Assembly (NCBI RefSeq): GCF_002575655.3
Contig: NC_053038.3
Span: forward strand, 140,570,885-140,634,884
DNA from: Aegilops tauschii subsp. strangulata
Taxonomy: Eukaryota > Streptophyta > Magnoliopsida > Poales > Poaceae
Reading direction: 5' to 3'
Length of the DNA: 64,000 nucleotides
A model generated the notes under the pieces. The model saw only the letters and a program-made list of their open reading frames with translations. It was not told the DNA's origin and made no database searches. Position 1 is the first letter of the stretch. Each line of letters starts with the position of its first letter. Positions 11,050 through 21,129 of the stretch are shown here, piece by piece. Made by a program: the position numbers and the translations under genes.

Positions 11050-11180
11050 GTCTTTGATTTTCTTTCTTTTTTTTGCGAGGAAGGAAGGAGGACAAAATTG
11101 AGAGTTCTTGGGACTCAAACCCAAGACCTCTCGGTTGAAAACCAAGGGTGCTAGTCACTTATGTGGCGAACGTTCCCTGG
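11050..11180 (-). mobile_element. SINE-like tRNA-derived element
   Basis: On the minus strand, about 11170 to 11100 reads like the body of a tRNA: AAGTGACTAGCACCC (D-arm, box A-like), CTTGGTTTTCAACCGAG (an anticodon arm with a 7-base loop) and CTTGGGTTTGAGTCCCAAG (a perfect T-arm hairpin with a box B-like core). There is no matching acceptor stem, and the downstream sequence ends in an A-rich tail GCAAAAAAAAGAAAGAAAA at about 11078-11060. This combination fits a SINE rather than a working tRNA gene. Confidence 0.45.
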
Positions 11181-11299
11181 GAGGAGGACGGCAGACGAAC
11201 GTATTTTCCTTGCAGTTTTAGTTGCGGCGCAAGATCGAACTGTCGCAGTTTCGAGAATGTTATTAGGCGAACGGGCCCAGTTTTTCTTTTCTTCCTATA

Positions 11300-13640
11300 T
11301 ATAAAAAAGTATGCTACTTGGTGTCAGATTAGTCAACAAACGATTGTGCGAACCTTGACCGTTGGATTGACATTCAATGTCTGTCGTGTTTCTTCAGTCT
11401 CTTCTTCCTCTAGCTGCCAAAGCCAAACCAGTGCCGGCGGGACCGCCTGCTCCCGCCTCCCACGGCTGGCTGTGCTGCCGCGCACGCATTGTGGCCACAC
11501 CACACCCTAAAACTCTGTGCATCTTCCCTGGCTCCTGTTCGTTCCCGTCCGAGGCCTCACCATCGTCCTCCGCGTTGGTTCGCTCACTGTGGCGCCGCCC
11601 TCCGATGTTGTCAACATGGTCAACAACCGAGAGGAATAAGGAGATGACTGTACATGGTGAGGATGACAGTAGGGACCCAGCAGCGCGCGCAGTAATTTTG
11701 TTTTTTCGGGACGGAGAAGGTTATCAACTGGGTTGTTCGGGAGCTATGGCCTGTCTAGCCCAGACTTTTATTTCATATGTTTAGCACATGACCAGCCCAG
11801 TTTGTTTTTTCCTTTCTGAAAATGGCTAGCCCAGCTATTTTGTATTTTGCAGAATAACCAACGTAGGCCTACTTGCTGTTCTACGCCCTACTGGGCCGGA
11901 AATCTTCAAGACAAGGAGGGATGCATTTCGCCCAGAAAATGGGCTATAATTAAAAAGAAATGATCTATAAGTAATAATAAATGTGCTATAAAATTAAAAA
12001 TACAGCAAACAGGCAATTAGTTCCGAAATAATTTTTTGTTTCGGACTTTAATATTTTAAATTTCATTGTTTTTGTGCGGGTAAAAGTTCATTGGATTCAA
12101 ATTAAGGTATGGTTAGTTTTAAAATTAATTTGAATATGGCTAGAAATTTCGGGTTGTATGCTGTTTGGGACAGATTTGGAGGCTGACTTGTGGGTCTACT
12201 AGGTTGACGTGTACGAAAGGCTTTGTCAACTTAGTCCACAAACGATTCTAGCAGCAGTGACCGTTGGATGTTAATACAACGGCCGTGTTGCTTCTTCAAT
12301 ATCTGATCTTCTTGCTCCAACCAGCGCTGGTGGGACTGCCTGCTCCCGCCTCCCGTGGCTGGCTATGCTGCCGCACAGGCCGTACCGCCCCGCCCTACTC
12401 CATTGCTGGCCAGGCCATTCCTCTACTCACCCACACCTCCTGTTATTTTCCGGCGACGGGAGCCGGACCAGTAAACCCTCGTACTCAACCACTGCCGAGT
12501 CTTCCCCGGCTCCATGCCGTTCCCTTCCTAGGCCTCGCCGTCATCCACCGCCCTAGTGTTCTCGGCGCGCCGTGGTCAACGTGGTCAATGAACGACATCC
12601 ATCGGACGTGGACTGTACGTGGAGAGGCTGACAGCTGGGTCCACGGCCGCACACAAGGAAATGCCTCCTTATTACGCGCAAAATAATGATTCCTCCACCT
12701 GACATCTGGGAACCACCGGAAGGGCCTCTGTATTTCGTGAAAAAATGTTCCCCCCGCTAATAGGTCGGACCTACCAGCTATATCTTCGCACGCAAGGAAG
12801 TGACTCCTTATTACGCACAAAAAGATGAATACTCCCCCTGCTAGCTGGGACCCAGCATAGTGGGAGGCTGAGATGTGGGCCTACTAAGTTGACGGGGACG
12901 GAGCGCTTTGTCAACTTAGTCAATATGAACGATTCTAGCTCTAGTGACCGTACGATGTCCATCCAACGGCCGTAGTGCTTCTTCAACCTCTGGTCTTCTT
13001 GCTCCAGCCGCACAAAACAGCGCCGGTCATGCCGCCTGCTCCTGCCTCCCATGGCCGACTGTGCTGCCGTGGAGGCCTCACTGCCCCCACTACGCCCAGC
13101 GCTAGCTAGGCCATCCCTCTACTCACCCACACCCCCTGTTATTCTGCGGCGACGGCATCCTCACACCACAGTCGAACCAGTGAACCCTCATACTCCTCTT
13201 CGTGTGGGCATCCACTGTCGCGTCTTCCCTGGCTCCGCGTCGTCCCCCTCCTAGGCCTCGCTGTCATCCACCGCCTTGGTGCTCTCGGCGCGGCATGGTC
13301 AATGTGGTCAACAAACGACTTCCATCGGAAGAGTACTGTACATGGAGAGGCTGACAGCTGGGTCCACGGCCGCAGCAAGGAAGTGCCTCCTTATTATGCG
13401 GAAAATAATGATTCCTCCACCTGACAGTAGGGACCCACCGGACGGGCCACCTTATTTCGCGAAAAAAATGTTTCCCCCTGACTGCTGGGACCCACCAGCT
13501 ACATCTTCGCACGCAAGGAAGTGCGTCCATATTACGCGCAAAAAAAATGATTCGCCCCCTAACTGCTGGGACCCACCATCTACATCTTCGCACGCAAGGA
13601 AGTGCCTGACAGTCGGGACCCACCTGGTCGAAGCGTACGT
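11300..13640. repeat. Diverged long tandem units, CACTA-type internal repeats
   Basis: A module recurs at about 11331, 12190 and 12875. It holds GTCAACTTAGTC, then AACGATTCTAGC, GTGACCGT and a GC-rich part with CTGCTCCCGCCTCCC and CTACTCACCCACACC. The last two units are about 685 bases apart. Between 12640 and 13620 shorter units recur with CATCTTCGCACGCAAGGAAG and CTCCTTATTACGCGCAAAA. No protein is encoded; the reading frames here come from base composition. The arrangement is like the repeat-filled interior of Triticeae CACTA elements. Confidence 0.6.
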
Positions 13641-14035
13641 AGCGTTGTCATTCTAGTTGCGAACGTGTACGTACATACGATCGGTCTGTCTACAGGCTGC
13701 AGCGATGAACCGTGGCCGTGTAAGAAAGGGCACGTGTCGTAGTATAGACGTGCACGTGTTGTAGTAGAGGCGCGCACATAGAATGTACACGTACGTACAG
13801 CCAGGGTGCAAGAAAGAAAATACGGCCACGTACGTACATACAGGCGGGGTCTCGAACGCCTACTCGCGCATACGTACGGCCAGGGCTCGTGTACATGGCT
13901 GGATCGGAACGGAGAAACTGCGTCGTCGTCGTCGTGTTCATGGGGAGGCAACCGACTGGGTCGGAACGGAATGCGTCGTCGTGTTCATCGGGAGCCAATC
14001 GGCTTGGACGGAACAGCCGATCGAAACAGGGCCTA

Positions 14036-14345
14036 GCGTACCGCAGAACAGAGGAAACGGCCTTGTGTTCGACCGGCCACGGTCAGAACGGGATCCTGTT
14101 CATCGGGAGGGGTCTGGCGTACGAGAAAACGGTGGAAATGGACTTCTCTTGGACCTCCTATGGTCGAAACGGGGTCCTGTTGATCGGGAGGGGTGTGGCG
14201 TACCGCAAAACGGAGGAAACGGACTTGTGTTGGAGCGCTACGGTCGAAACGGGGGTCATGTTCATCGGGAGGGGTGTGGCGTACCGCAAAATGGGAATCC
14301 ACGGGATACTGTTCATCTCCACCGCTGACGTCCTCTAGCCTCCAC
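14036..14345 (+). repeat. 81-bp tandem repeat
   Basis: GCGTACCGCAGAACAGAGG at 14036 recurs in altered form at 14117, 14198 and 14279, each spaced by exactly 81 bases. Each unit also holds GTTCATCGGGAGGGG and GGTCGAAACGGG. As 81 is a multiple of three, all frames stay open across the array, which explains the long reading frames here. Confidence 0.85.
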
Positions 14346-14700
14346 GAGCTACTGTTCATCCACCGTCGACCTCCTCTAGCCTCCACCTGCGACTGTTCAT
14401 CCATAGGCTCCTGTTCATCCAGCCTCCACCGCTCCTCCACCGGCTACTGTTCAATCAGCCCTCTCCATGGGGTCCTATTCAACCACCCCTCCACGGGCTA
14501 CTGTTCATCCATCCCTCCACCGGCTATTGTTCAACCAGCCCTCCACGGGGTCCTGTTCATCCACCCCAACCGGCTCGATCGGGGTCATGTTCATCCAGCG
14601 GCAATGGCCTCTACTACAACGGGGTCCTGTTCATCTACCCCCACCGGGAACTGTTCATCCAACCCCCCCAACAACGCTCACTGTTCATCAAGTGGCAGCA
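14337..14700 (+). repeat. GTTCATCC-rich short tandem array
   Basis: Units of roughly 30-45 bases carrying CTGTTCATCCA and CTCCACCG or CTCCACGGG alternate through the stretch. It adjoins the 81-bp array, whose units hold the related string CTGTTCATCGG. Confidence 0.7.
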
Positions 14701-15202
14701 GGTTCGATCGGGTTCAGTTAGCAGCAGTAGCGAAGGAATCGCTCGATCGGGTTTAGTTAACAGCCATCGATCGATCGCTCGGGTTCAGTAATGCGTAGCC
14801 TGCAGTGCAATCGCTCGGGTTAGGTTAGAGCCCAATGCCTCGCTCAAGTTCAGTTAGAGCGCAACGCCTCGCACACGCGCGTACGTGCATGAGATAAACG
14901 TGCATCGCTCGGCCCCCGACCACCTACCGTAACCGGGAACTCCCCGATATTTTCCTCGCCCTCGCTTCTACCACGGTTCTTTCCTTCGTGGACGGCCCAA
15001 AGAATGTCATGCAGCTGCGTCTCCGGCCCCCCTAGGCCTAAAAGCCCATTTTCTGTCATGATTTTTTGTCATAGAAGTAGGAGCCCACCACATCTATGAT
15101 GATACCGGGTTTTGTCACAATTATCGTCATAGAAGTGTCATAACCATGAGAAAAAAAATTCGTTCGGCCCAAAATGGCACGGATGTGTCTTTTTTTGTAG
15201 TG

Positions 15203-15460
15203 CCGCCTTCGGGCCGCGCCGGTGGAGTGGGTGATGGCCCTAGATTTTGACGGTAGTGTGGCGGCAACGACGGTGGGCAACAGCTGCCGACGGGCACCGG
15301 CGGTGGAGCGTGTGGTTGGTGTTCCACGCACACACAACAGGGACGCCACACGCACTACACTACGCCGGGTACTGTGCCGCCGCCGCGGTGTAGCCTCCCA
15401 ACTGAAGCTGTCCTCTAATGACGGCGGAGTGGCTGAGCGACGATGACGGACCGGTGCCAT
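15203..15460 (-). pseudogene. 5' start of an unidentified gene, cut by the CACTA end
   Basis: On the minus strand a reading frame begins at an ATG at 15460 (MAPVRHRRSATPPSLEDS) and runs open for 86 codons until it meets the CACTA terminus at 15202; beyond that it reads transposon sequence. An upstream TATA box and a C-rich leader make it look like a real gene start. The protein is basic and serine/arginine-rich with no motif I know. The frame is interrupted by the transposon, so I treat it as broken. Confidence 0.4.
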
Positions 15461-15542
15461 TGGCGATTGTGGGAGAAGCAGACGAGATAAGCTACAGGGA
15501 GGGAGGAAAAAATGCGACGCAGGACTCACCGGCCGTGAGGGT

Positions 15543-15550
15543 TTATATAG
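15543..15550 (-). promoter_or_regulatory. TATA box of the truncated gene
   Basis: CTATATAAAC on the minus strand about 85 bases upstream of the ATG at 15460, followed by a pyrimidine-rich leader. Confidence 0.45.
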
Positions 15551-15849
15551 CAGGTCGGTAAGCATTGGGATTTTGGGTGATTCAACCGAGTCGGGTGGGA
15601 AGCTTGCGCGGGAACCTGCGAGGTTGCGCGGGAACGGGCTCACCGACGATTCATTGGCGCCACTTCGAGCCACCATTTGGCCAAAAGAATGCCCCCGCGA
15701 GCTGCGCAAGCTTGCGCTGTAAGCCGTCTGCGGCAGCGGGGTGACAAGACGTGCAACAGGAGGACAAAAGGACACGTACACATATGGTTAATACAAAAAA
15801 TGTTAGCGATTTAATTACCTACTATACCCCCGTCCTGGTTTATAAGTAG

Positions 15850-18031
15850 GATTTAACTAATAAAATATGAATGCATCTCGCCAAAGATTATATCGTTGGA
15901 TTCGTATTTGAACATAGTTTCTAGTTGTACAATTTTTGTAACATGCATTAACACTATTTTGGTTAAATTCAAGGTTATATACCAGAAAGCGCTTGCCCGC
16001 GACACACACGGCTTATTCCATCACAAACAGCTGGGATGGATCAACTGTATGCCACGTATCGCACATGCAACTCTAATCTGATTCGTGCTAGATGTCTCCG
16101 GCATCGCTCGCATAGTTCATCTTATTTGCCAAGTATCACTGTGCTGGCCTCTGCTCGCGTCCCTCGGCAAGCTCTGCTCACCGTTAGGCGCCGCAGCACG
16201 CTGTGCTCGCCGTTAGGCACTGCAGCGCGCTCTACTCGCGTCCGTCGGCGCGCTCGGCTTGTGGACAGCTTTTCCTTGCGTGTTCAACTGCTATATGCAT
16301 ATATATATGGTTGCTCGCCGTTGAGGCGACCGCAGAGCGCTCTACTCGCGTCCCTCCGCGCGCGCTCTGCCAGTGGTTGGGCGTGCGCATGATCACGTCG
16401 GGGGCCCCATATGCATACGGTTGCGCCGCACGCGTTGCCACACGATGCAGTTACGTGCGGCACGATGGAGTTACGCACTGCAAATTATAACTGCCATTAG
16501 GGCCTGCCTATATTCCTGGCCGTCTGGCTTCCCCTTTACTTCCCGCAGCCATTATAACCTTAGTCTCTTCAACCTTTCGGTCGCGCCCCACAACACAACA
16601 AGCACACCCACGATGACACATAGAGAGGGGATGTCTAGCGGCGCTCCAATGGAGTTGGCAAGCATAAAATGGAGACCCACGCGAGGGAGATGGATCTCTC
16701 GGTGGTGTACACCATCGACCCGGCCTTGGTGGACGACTACATCAACAGGGTAGAGCAGTTGCTTGCTCGAGACAAGTACAAGGTGGTCGGCATCGACCTC
16801 CAGTACACCGCCGGTCATCCCAACATAGATCAGAAGGCTGTCATCGCCCAGTGGTGCGTGCGCCATCATGTCCTCATCTACCACTACTGCATGGCCACAG
16901 AGCCTTGAGACGGTTTCAACAGGTTTGTCAACAACACAGACTACAAGTTTGCCATGGTGGAAACCACCGAGGATGTAAAAGCGCTCAGGGTTATGGGCTT
17001 GGCCTGCAAGAACCTTGTCGAAATCCATGAGCACTACAGGGTCTGGGGCAGCACAAAGAAGGACTCCCTGGTTGAACTCGCCTCGGCCATCATCGACCCC
17101 TACTACGAAAAGATGAAGTAGGATGCCAAGAGAACCAGTCCCGTATCTTGGCACAAGGTCTGGATGCGACAACTGGATGAACCTCACCTCAGGTTCATGG
17201 CCAAGAGCGTCAGATCGTTGACATGAGGAAGTGCCTCGTTACCCAAATAGATGAGCCCGGTTCGAGCCACAAGCAGAGCAAGCGTCAAAAGAAGTAGATG
17301 ATGATCAGATGATCGTTTATGCTAGTTAATCATGCATGTAATATATAGTTTACTTTATTGGTGTGTGGAAATGTCATGTGTGTAGTAGCCACCTATGTAA
17401 TTATGCATGTAATAGTTTACTTTGGTGTGTGCAAATGCCATGGTTGTAGTAGCCACATATGTAAGTGGATGTTTAATTTGGTTATGTAACCATGTCCTTA
17501 TAAGTGTGTGTATATATATATGTTGTTGTTCTGTATGCAATCCCATCGCACAACACACACGTCTTATTAGCAGCAACCGTCTGTGTTATTATCAGTCTTC
17601 GCACACATTTCTGATTACAGACCTGTTTGCCGCGTATCACACACATCTTGTTATATTGAACCGTTTATGTTCTCTTGTCTCAACACAAACAGTTCATCCG
17701 AGTGAACTGCATGCCGTATATCACACACACCTCGATCTGGCTGACTGTTTCTTCTGTGTTTCCTAATCAAAAACAGTTCATCCGAGTGAACAGTATGCTG
17801 TATATCGCACACACCTTCATCTGGCTGCCCATTTCTTTTGTTCCTCCTCATCGCAAACAGTTCATTGAACTGAACCGTATGCCCTGCATCACACACACAA
17901 CTAAAATCTGAACCGTGTTTGATGCATCCTCCATCGCAAACATTTTGCACCTTTTTTGACGGTTTTTTTACACCACTGTTTGCGATTATTGCATCGCACA
18001 CAGTTTCGTCGAAGGGTCTCTGATTGTAGTG
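15850..18031 (-). mobile_element. CACTA-like block carrying an exonuclease pseudogene
   Basis: The limit TTGTAGTG at 18024-18031 is the inverse of CACTACAA. Inward of it, from 17560 to 18010, imperfect subterminal units recur with CAAACAGTTCATCCGAGTG, ATGCCGTATATCACACACAC and ATCTGGCTG. Similar phrases (ATCACAAACAGCTG, GTATGCCACGTATCGCAC) appear at about 16017-16065, on the far side of the exonuclease pseudogene. This suggests one element bracketing the gene. The exact left limit is not visible. Confidence 0.55.
16612..17297 (+). pseudogene. 3'-5' exonuclease domain (RNase H-like, DEDD type), decayed
   Basis: The frame MSSGAPMELASIKWRPTR (from 16612) passes after a one-base-class frameshift at about 16690 into EMDLSVVYTIDPALVDDY and continues LLARDKYKVVGIDLQYTAGH, then QKAVIAQWCVRHHVLIYHY. 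This matches the Werner-type 3'-5' exonuclease fold; the first motif D-x-E reads D-L-Q, so a catalytic Glu is replaced. Breaks: TGA at about 16906 (where the family has Cys), TAG at about 17119, and a deletion with frame change near 17205 that removes the last conserved Tyr motif region. The tail MRKCLVTQIDEPGSSHKQSK is recovered in another frame to 17297. It has no introns in this span and sits inside CACTA-like subterminal repeats, so it is probably a captured gene. Confidence 0.7.
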
Positions 18032-18032
18032 C

Positions 18033-18201
18033 CGCGTTTGCAGCATCCTGCAGTAGTGTTACCATCTTTAATAGTACAAGTATACAACTCTGGTTCATCA
18101 TTCTTTATTTGGTACTTATGTAATTCTTGATCATCTGTACCTGTGAACCGGATAATGCATTGGTTGTTTGAACCTGATGGATATGAATAAAGCTGTAGCA
18201 T
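18033..18201 (-). pseudogene. Unidentified coding relic
   Basis: A minus-strand frame starting MLQLYSYPSGSNNQCIIR reads open with protein-like composition up to the CACTA-like end at 18031 (DNTTAGCCKRG region). I do not recognise it. It ends exactly where the transposon begins, so the element probably inserted into it or carried it. Confidence 0.25.
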
Positions 18202-18239
18202 AATTTTGAATTCACATTCGGTACAATTTTAAATAGCAG

Positions 18240-18722
18240 CAATTAAATTAGGGTCAAATTACGCTCTGCACATCGTTATGGCACACACGGTCGGTAAAAC
18301 ACAAATGTGTGTGATATACACCATAATATGACACGGTTCACAGAGAGGAAACGTGTGCGAGCATGCACACAGTTGCCGTTTGCAAAGCGTGTGTGATGTC
18401 GGACGATATCACAAACGGTGCAAGAAAACTAACTATTTTTGATAGTTGCTTTATCATACACGATTTACAATCATGAATTGTTTCGGATGTGGTACCCATC
18501 ATAAACGTTGCACCACAGAATAGCGTGTGCGATAGTTATCATGTACAACACTATTACGATGTTTCGTAATCCTATCCGACCCTCATACGATGATTAGCTA
18601 ATCTTATTAATTAGTTATGTCATATGGTTCGGGAAAAGTGAATGTGTGTGATTGACTGCTTATCAGACACGTTCTATAATCGTGCACTGTTAGTGATGGG
18701 CCGTGCATCGCAAAGGTAGCAC
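18240..18722 (+). mobile_element. CACTA-like subterminal repeats, left part
   Basis: Short phrases such as ACACGGTTCA, CGTGTGCGATAG, GTGTGTGATAT and ATCACAAACGGTG recur in both orientations without coding sequence. The block is interrupted at 18722 by the LTR retrotransposon and appears to continue at 25615. Confidence 0.5.
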
Positions 18723-20068
18723 TGATACGTCTCCAACGTATCAATAATTTTTTATTGTTCCATGCTATTATATTATCCATTTAGGATGTTTTATATGCAT
18801 TTATATGCTATTTTATATGATTTTTCGTACTAACCTATTAACCTAGAGCCCAGTGCCAGTGCCAGTTTCTGTTTTTTCCTTGTTTTTGAGTTTTACAGAA
18901 AAGGAATACCAAATGGAGTCCAATTGACGTGCCAATTTTCGATGATTTTTTATGGACCAAAAGAAGCCCCCGGTGTAAAATAGTTGGGCCAGAAGAGTCC
19001 TGAGCCCTCCATGAGGGTGGAGGGCGCGCCTTACCCCCTGGGTGCGTCCCCCTGCCTCGTGGACGACTCGGAGACCCCCCTGACCTGAGACTGACGCCAA
19101 AAATTCCTATAAATACAGAAACCCCCAGAAAGAAACCTAGACCGGGAGTTCCGCTGCCGGAAGCCTCTGTAGCCACCAAAAACCAATCGGGACACTGTTC
19201 CGGCACACTGCCGGAGGGGGAATCATCACCGGTGGCTATCTTCATCATCCCGGTGCTCTCCATGACGAGGAGGGAGTAGTTCTCCCTCGGGGCTGAAGGT
19301 ATGTACCAGTAGCTATGTGTTTGATCTCTCTCTCTCGCTCGTGTTCTTGATTCGGCACAATCATGATGTACCGCTAGCTTTGCTATTATAGTTGGATCTT
19401 ATGATGTTTCTCCCCCTCTACTCTCTTGTAATGGACTGAGTTTTCCCTTTGAAATTATCTTATCGGATTGAGTCTTTAAGGATTTGAGAACACTTGATGT
19501 ATGTCTTGCATGTGCTTATCTATGGTGACAATGGGATATTCACGTGATCTACTTGGTGTATGTTTTGGTGATCAACTTGCGGGTTCAGTGACCTTGTGAA
19601 CTTATGCATAGGGGTTGGCACACGTTTTCGTCTTGACTCTCCGGTAGAAACTTTGGGGCACTCTTTGAAGTACTTTGTGTTGGTTTGAATAGATGAATCT
19701 GAGATTGTGTGATGCATATCGTATAATCATACACACGGATACTTTTATCATTAGTTACCTTGCTATTTTTATATTTTTCACATTGGAAAAAACTATATCT
19801 ACCATCCATATTGCACTTGTATCACCATCTCTTCGCCGAACTAGTGCACCTATACAATTTACCATTGTATTTGGTGTGTTGGGGACACAAGAGACTCTTT
19901 GTTATTTGGTTGCAGGGTTGTTTGAGAGAGACCATCTTCACCCTACGCCTCCCACAGATTGATAAACCTTAGGTCATCCAGTTGAGGGAAATTTGCTACT
20001 GTCCTACAAACCTCTACACTTGGAGGCCCAACAACGTCTACAAGAAGAAGGTTGTGTACTAGACATCA
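18723..20068 (+). repeat. 5' LTR
   Basis: 1346 bases, from TGATACGTC to AGACATCA. Compared with the 3' LTR it lacks about 345 bases after ACACACGGATAC (near 19742), the join being to TTTTATCATTAG. Otherwise the two LTRs are very similar, so this is a deletion after insertion. Confidence 0.9.
19108..19115 (+). promoter_or_regulatory. TATA box in the 5' LTR
   Basis: TATAAATA in the context ATTCCTATAAATACAGAAAC, in the expected place at the U3/R border. The same string lies at 24296-24303 in the 3' LTR. Confidence 0.6.
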
Positions 20069-20078
20069 AGCTCTTTTC

Positions 20079-20097
20079 TGGCGCCGTTGCCGGGGAG
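20079..20097 (+). other. Primer binding site
   Basis: TGGCGCCGTTGCCGGGGAG, 10 bases after the LTR. A second near copy (TAGCGCCGTTGCCGGGGAG) lies at about 20141-20159 because the short region CTAAGCTCTTTTCT plus the primer site is duplicated. Confidence 0.75.
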
Positions 20098-20254
20098 GCT
20101 AGGTAAGCGGCACTCATACCCCGTCAACTAAGCTCTTTTCTAGCGCCGTTGCCGGGGAGGTGAGTGCTTGAAGGTATATCTTTAGATCTTGCAATCGAAT
20201 CTTTTAGTTTCTTGTTTTATCACTAGTTTTGTTTATAAAAGAAAACTACAGAAA

Positions 20255-21129
20255 ATGGAATTGAGGGTGCCTCATATGCTTCATCTTTTTAATATCTTCC
20301 ATGAAAATGATGGAAAGGAAAATTGTGCCCAGGTGCTAGAAGAAGAATGCATTAAAAAATTTGGCACTAAATCTTTCAATGATGAGCTTGATTGCAATGT
20401 TGTTAGTATAAATTCCTTGAATATCCATGATGCTAATGATATGCAAAGCTACAAGCTTGGGGATGCTATGTTTGATGAAGATGATATTTTTTGTCCCCCA
20501 AGTTTTGATGAGCAAATTTATTATAATTATAGCATGCCTCCTATTTATGATGATTATAATTATGAAAGTGGATTTGGATAGGTCATGACTTTATTTAGTG
20601 ATGAATCCACTATTTCGGAAGTGGTTCCAATTGATTATGAGAACAAAGTTGCTATCTATGATGATTATTGTGATGACATGTATTCTATAAAGAATAAGTA
20701 TAACCATGAAACTTGTCATCACGATTTTAATTTTCAATTGGATAATGCCTCACATGATAGTTTGCTCCCACTACTATTCATTAGAAGAAATTTGCTTATG
20801 TGGAGAGTAATAAAAATTCTATGCTTGTAGATCATGAAAATAATGCTTTATGTGATGGTTATATTTTTGAATTCATTCATGATGCTACTGAAAATTATTA
20901 TGAGGGAGGAATATATTCTTGTAGGAATTGCAATAATATCAAGTTTCCTCTCTATGTGCTTAAAATCTTGAAGTTATGCTTGTATTGCTTTCCTATGCTA
21001 GTTGATTCTTGTTCCCATAAATTGTTTGGTCACAAAATCCCTATGCATAGGAAGTGGGTTAGACTTAAATGTGCTAGTCATATTCTTCATGATGCTCTCT
21101 TTATGTTTCAATTCTTATCTTTTACGTGA
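20255..21129 (+). pseudogene. Retrotransposon-borne acidic reading frame, decayed
   Basis: Starts MELRVPHMLHLFNIF and gives an acidic, Asn/Asp/Tyr-rich protein (DDEDDIFCPPSFDEQIYY-like character). A TAG at 20579-20581 interrupts it; the same frame continues from 20585 and then shifts near 20790 into VDHENNALCDGYIFEF and on to HKIPMHRKWVRLKC, ending at 21129. Together about 290 codons. It is not a gag or pol domain I recognise. Similar frames are, as far as I recall, typical of the short Triticeae elements with this LTR type; the function is unknown. Confidence 0.55.

Larger units (their letters stand above)
13660..15202 (-). mobile_element. CACTA element terminus (end at 15202)
   Basis: The right limit TTTTTTTGTAGTG at 15190-15202 is the inverse of a CACTACAAAAAAA terminus. 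Inward of it lie subterminal phrases repeated in direct and inverted form (GTCATAGAAGTGTCATA, TTTTGTCATAGAAGTAGG), as in Triticeae CACTA families. Further inward are tandem repeats (14036-14340), a GTTCATCC-rich array (14335-14700), and alternating GTACGTAC strings at 13660-13880. I do not find the other terminus, so I cannot say whether the TNP2 relic at 6184 belongs to the same element. Confidence 0.75.

Noticed and set aside
11095..11170. Functional tRNA gene on the minus strand
   Set aside because: The T-arm and anticodon arm fold, but no acceptor stem pairs, so it is better read as a SINE head.
13580..14756. Several frames of 100-187 codons
   Set aside because: They follow the 81-bp and GTTCATCC tandem arrays inside a CACTA terminus and exist in several frames at once.
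16552..17187. 211-codon frame on the minus strand
   Set aside because: It is the antisense shadow of the exonuclease pseudogene, whose plus-strand reading matches a known family.
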